In this document: positions 62,946 to 64,000 of the stretch, piece after piece
Position numbering within the stretch: position 1 is the first letter of the stretch
Layout: the number at the start of each line of letters is the position of its first letter
Assembly (NCBI RefSeq): GCF_027923555.1
Contig: NZ_AP025523.1
Span: 1 to 64,000, forward strand
DNA: 64,000 nt
Source of the DNA: Vulcanimicrobium alpinum
GTDB lineage: Bacteria > Vulcanimicrobiota > Vulcanimicrobiia > Vulcanimicrobiales > Vulcanimicrobiaceae
Direction of reading: 5' to 3'
The notes under the pieces: model-generated
Databases searched by the model: none
What the model was told of the DNA's origin: nothing
The model's input: the letters and a program-made list of their open reading frames with translations, nothing else
Position numbers and translations under genes: made by a program

Positions 62946-63844
62946 ATGGGCGCGTGGGGAATCGGGCTGTACGCGAGCGATTTCGCGCAGGATCTGCGAA
63001 GCACGGTGCGGGCCGTCGCGCGCCTGCCGTTCGCGGCGGACGAACTGCTCTGACACGTGCGCGATGCCGAACCGCAAGCGGCCGACGATCCGGCGGATCC
63101 CGATCATACGGCGTTCTGGCTCGTCGGCGCCGATCAGTTCGCCAAGCGCGGGATCGACTGCGCGTCCGCGCGAGACCGGCGCTCGCGATCATCGACGACG
63201 GCAGCGACCTCGCAGCGATGGCCGCACGCGGGATGGACGAGAAGAGCCGCGCCAAACGGCGTGCCGCACTCGAGGAACTGCGCACGCGCACCGCTGCGCC
63301 CGTCGACGCCGCGGCGCGGCGAGGCGTGCTGCGAGCGCCGCAGGCGTTCGTCCTCGACGCCGGCGATTCGATCGTAGATCCGACCAGTGACGGCTCGCCG
63401 ATCAACCCGTACGCCGCCGGCAAGCCGTGGGCGTGGGTGCTGGAATGGAAGCAGGACGGCTGGGGAGCCTTCGTCGTGGCCGAACGCGGCCACGCGTTCG
63501 GATTCCTCGCTTGGTATCGTCCGCTCGTCGTCTGCGCGCAGCCGGCGGATCGACCCACACTTCGCGATCTGCTGCAGCCGTCGTTTCTCTGGCGCGCGCC
63601 GCGAGCGGGGGCGCTGACCGCGCGCCATGCGGCAAACATGCAGTTCGCGTCAGCCGGACGCGTCGCGCTCGATCCCGCGAAAGTCATCGCGGCGTTCGGC
63701 TCCTGCACGTCATCCCGCAGTAGTGCGGTCGATGATATCTCGATCGCCAACCATCTCGAGGCCCGCGAGCTCGCCGAGTTGCGGAAGACGCGGATCCGCG
63801 AGCCGGCGGTCGCCGCGCTCGCGGATCGCGTCGTCGACGCTTAG
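62946..63844 (+). pseudogene. Broken DUF4259-like gene
   Basis: The N-terminus MGAWGIGLYASDFAQDLR (62946) matches the DUF4259-like family. In the same frame a TGA stands at 63051-63053 in place of a sense codon, and after FWLVGADQFAKRGID the frame is lost near 63175; one added base (GACCGGG for GACCGG) would restore RDRALAIIDDGSDLAAMAARGM and the remaining 200 residues. So one nonsense and one frame change are needed to repair it. It is either a decaying gene or carries sequence errors. Function of the family is unknown. Confidence 0.65.
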
Positions 63845-64000
63845 TGCGCGGTCGCGGCGGCGGGCCGCGCCGCGCCGTCCGTTTGTGCGATCCGGCCGTT
63901 GACGTACGTCAGCGCCGCCATGAGCTGCGGGTCGGTCTTGGGATCGCCCATCCGGATCCCTTTGAGTTCCTTCGGAAGCTCGCTGCGGATCTCGGGCTCG
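63841..64000 (-). CDS. C-terminal fragment, possibly S41 C-terminal processing peptidase
   Basis: The last 52 codons of a minus-strand gene run off the window edge, ending TAA at 63843-63841. Reading gives RSELPKELKGIRMGDPKTDPQLMAALTYVNGRIQ, then an Ala-rich tail. The GDPKTDPQLMAAL phrase resembles the end of tail-specific (S41/CtpA) peptidases, but the fragment is too short to be sure. It overlaps the broken DUF4259-like gene by four bases. Confidence 0.4.
   Translation of the reverse strand, partial: EPEIRSELPKELKGIRMGDPKTDPQLMAALTYVNGRIAQTDGAARPAAATAH

Noticed and set aside
63051-63053. TGA at 63051 as a selenocysteine codon
   Set aside because: No SECIS-like hairpin is evident, the family does not use selenocysteine, and the frame is also lost about 120 bases later.

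Overview
The window is about 64 kb of very GC-rich DNA that starts about 100 bases upstream of dnaA. It looks like the chromosome-origin end of a diderm (LPS-type outer membrane) bacterium. Genes are tightly packed, GTG and TTG starts are common, and many neighbours overlap by ATGA, GTGA or TTGA. The origin order (dnaA, dnaN, recF, DUF721/dciA, gyrB), an outer-membrane and lipid A locus, an SLH-domain porin of cyanobacterial style, MinCDE and an RNase E/G suggest a deep-branching diderm of the Terrabacteria side. I would guess Candidatus Eremiobacterota (WPS-2)/Vulcanimicrobiota from general resemblance, but cannot prove it here. I saw no rRNA or tRNA gene, CRISPR array, insertion sequence, phage gene or dedicated transcription factor.

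Layout. 0.1-6.8 kb: replication start genes. 7.0-28.5 kb: an envelope-biogenesis run. It holds a TamB-like translocation protein, BamA, three Skp/OmpH-like chaperones, LpxD-LpxC-FabZ-LpxA-LpxB, a UshA-like metallophosphoesterase, an LpxB-related glycosyltransferase, an O-antigen-ligase-like protein, LptC-LptB-LptF/G, a DUF3084 protein and a YqgF/RuvC-fold nuclease. 28.7-31.3 kb: a large SLH-domain porin closed by a strong terminator. 31.4-35.0 kb: a TPR protein, a GT4 glycosyltransferase and a secreted protein. 35.0-39.5 kb: recQ, divergent from dnaX-ybaB-recR. 39.5-46.8 kb: a MOSC protein, then a membrane cluster (DUF4129, DUF4350, MoxR ATPase, DUF58, SpoIIM-like, RDD). 46.8-51.1 kb, minus strand: sulfate assimilation (cysH, TauE/SafE permease, cysD, cysNC). 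51.2-54.2 kb: a DUF697 protein and an M48 protease. 54.4-58.7 kb: minC, two minD genes, minE and rodA. 58.8-62.9 kb: a 68-aa orphan, an RNase E/G with a histone-H1-like tail, and a HAD phosphatase. The end holds a broken DUF4259-like gene and the 3' end of a minus-strand gene.

The most interesting signal lies before cysH. A 20-codon reading frame with two Cys codons is followed by a strong intrinsic terminator, and a segment at its stop codon can partly pair with the terminator arm. This has the geometry of cysteine-sensing transcription attenuation of the cys operon. Other notable points are two MinD paralogues between MinC and a MinE with a long tail, a DciA-like protein carrying a zinc ribbon, paired palindromes before dnaX and between dnaA and dnaN, a probable CTG start codon, and single-base frame breaks in cysH, probably recR, and a pseudogene that may be assembly errors.
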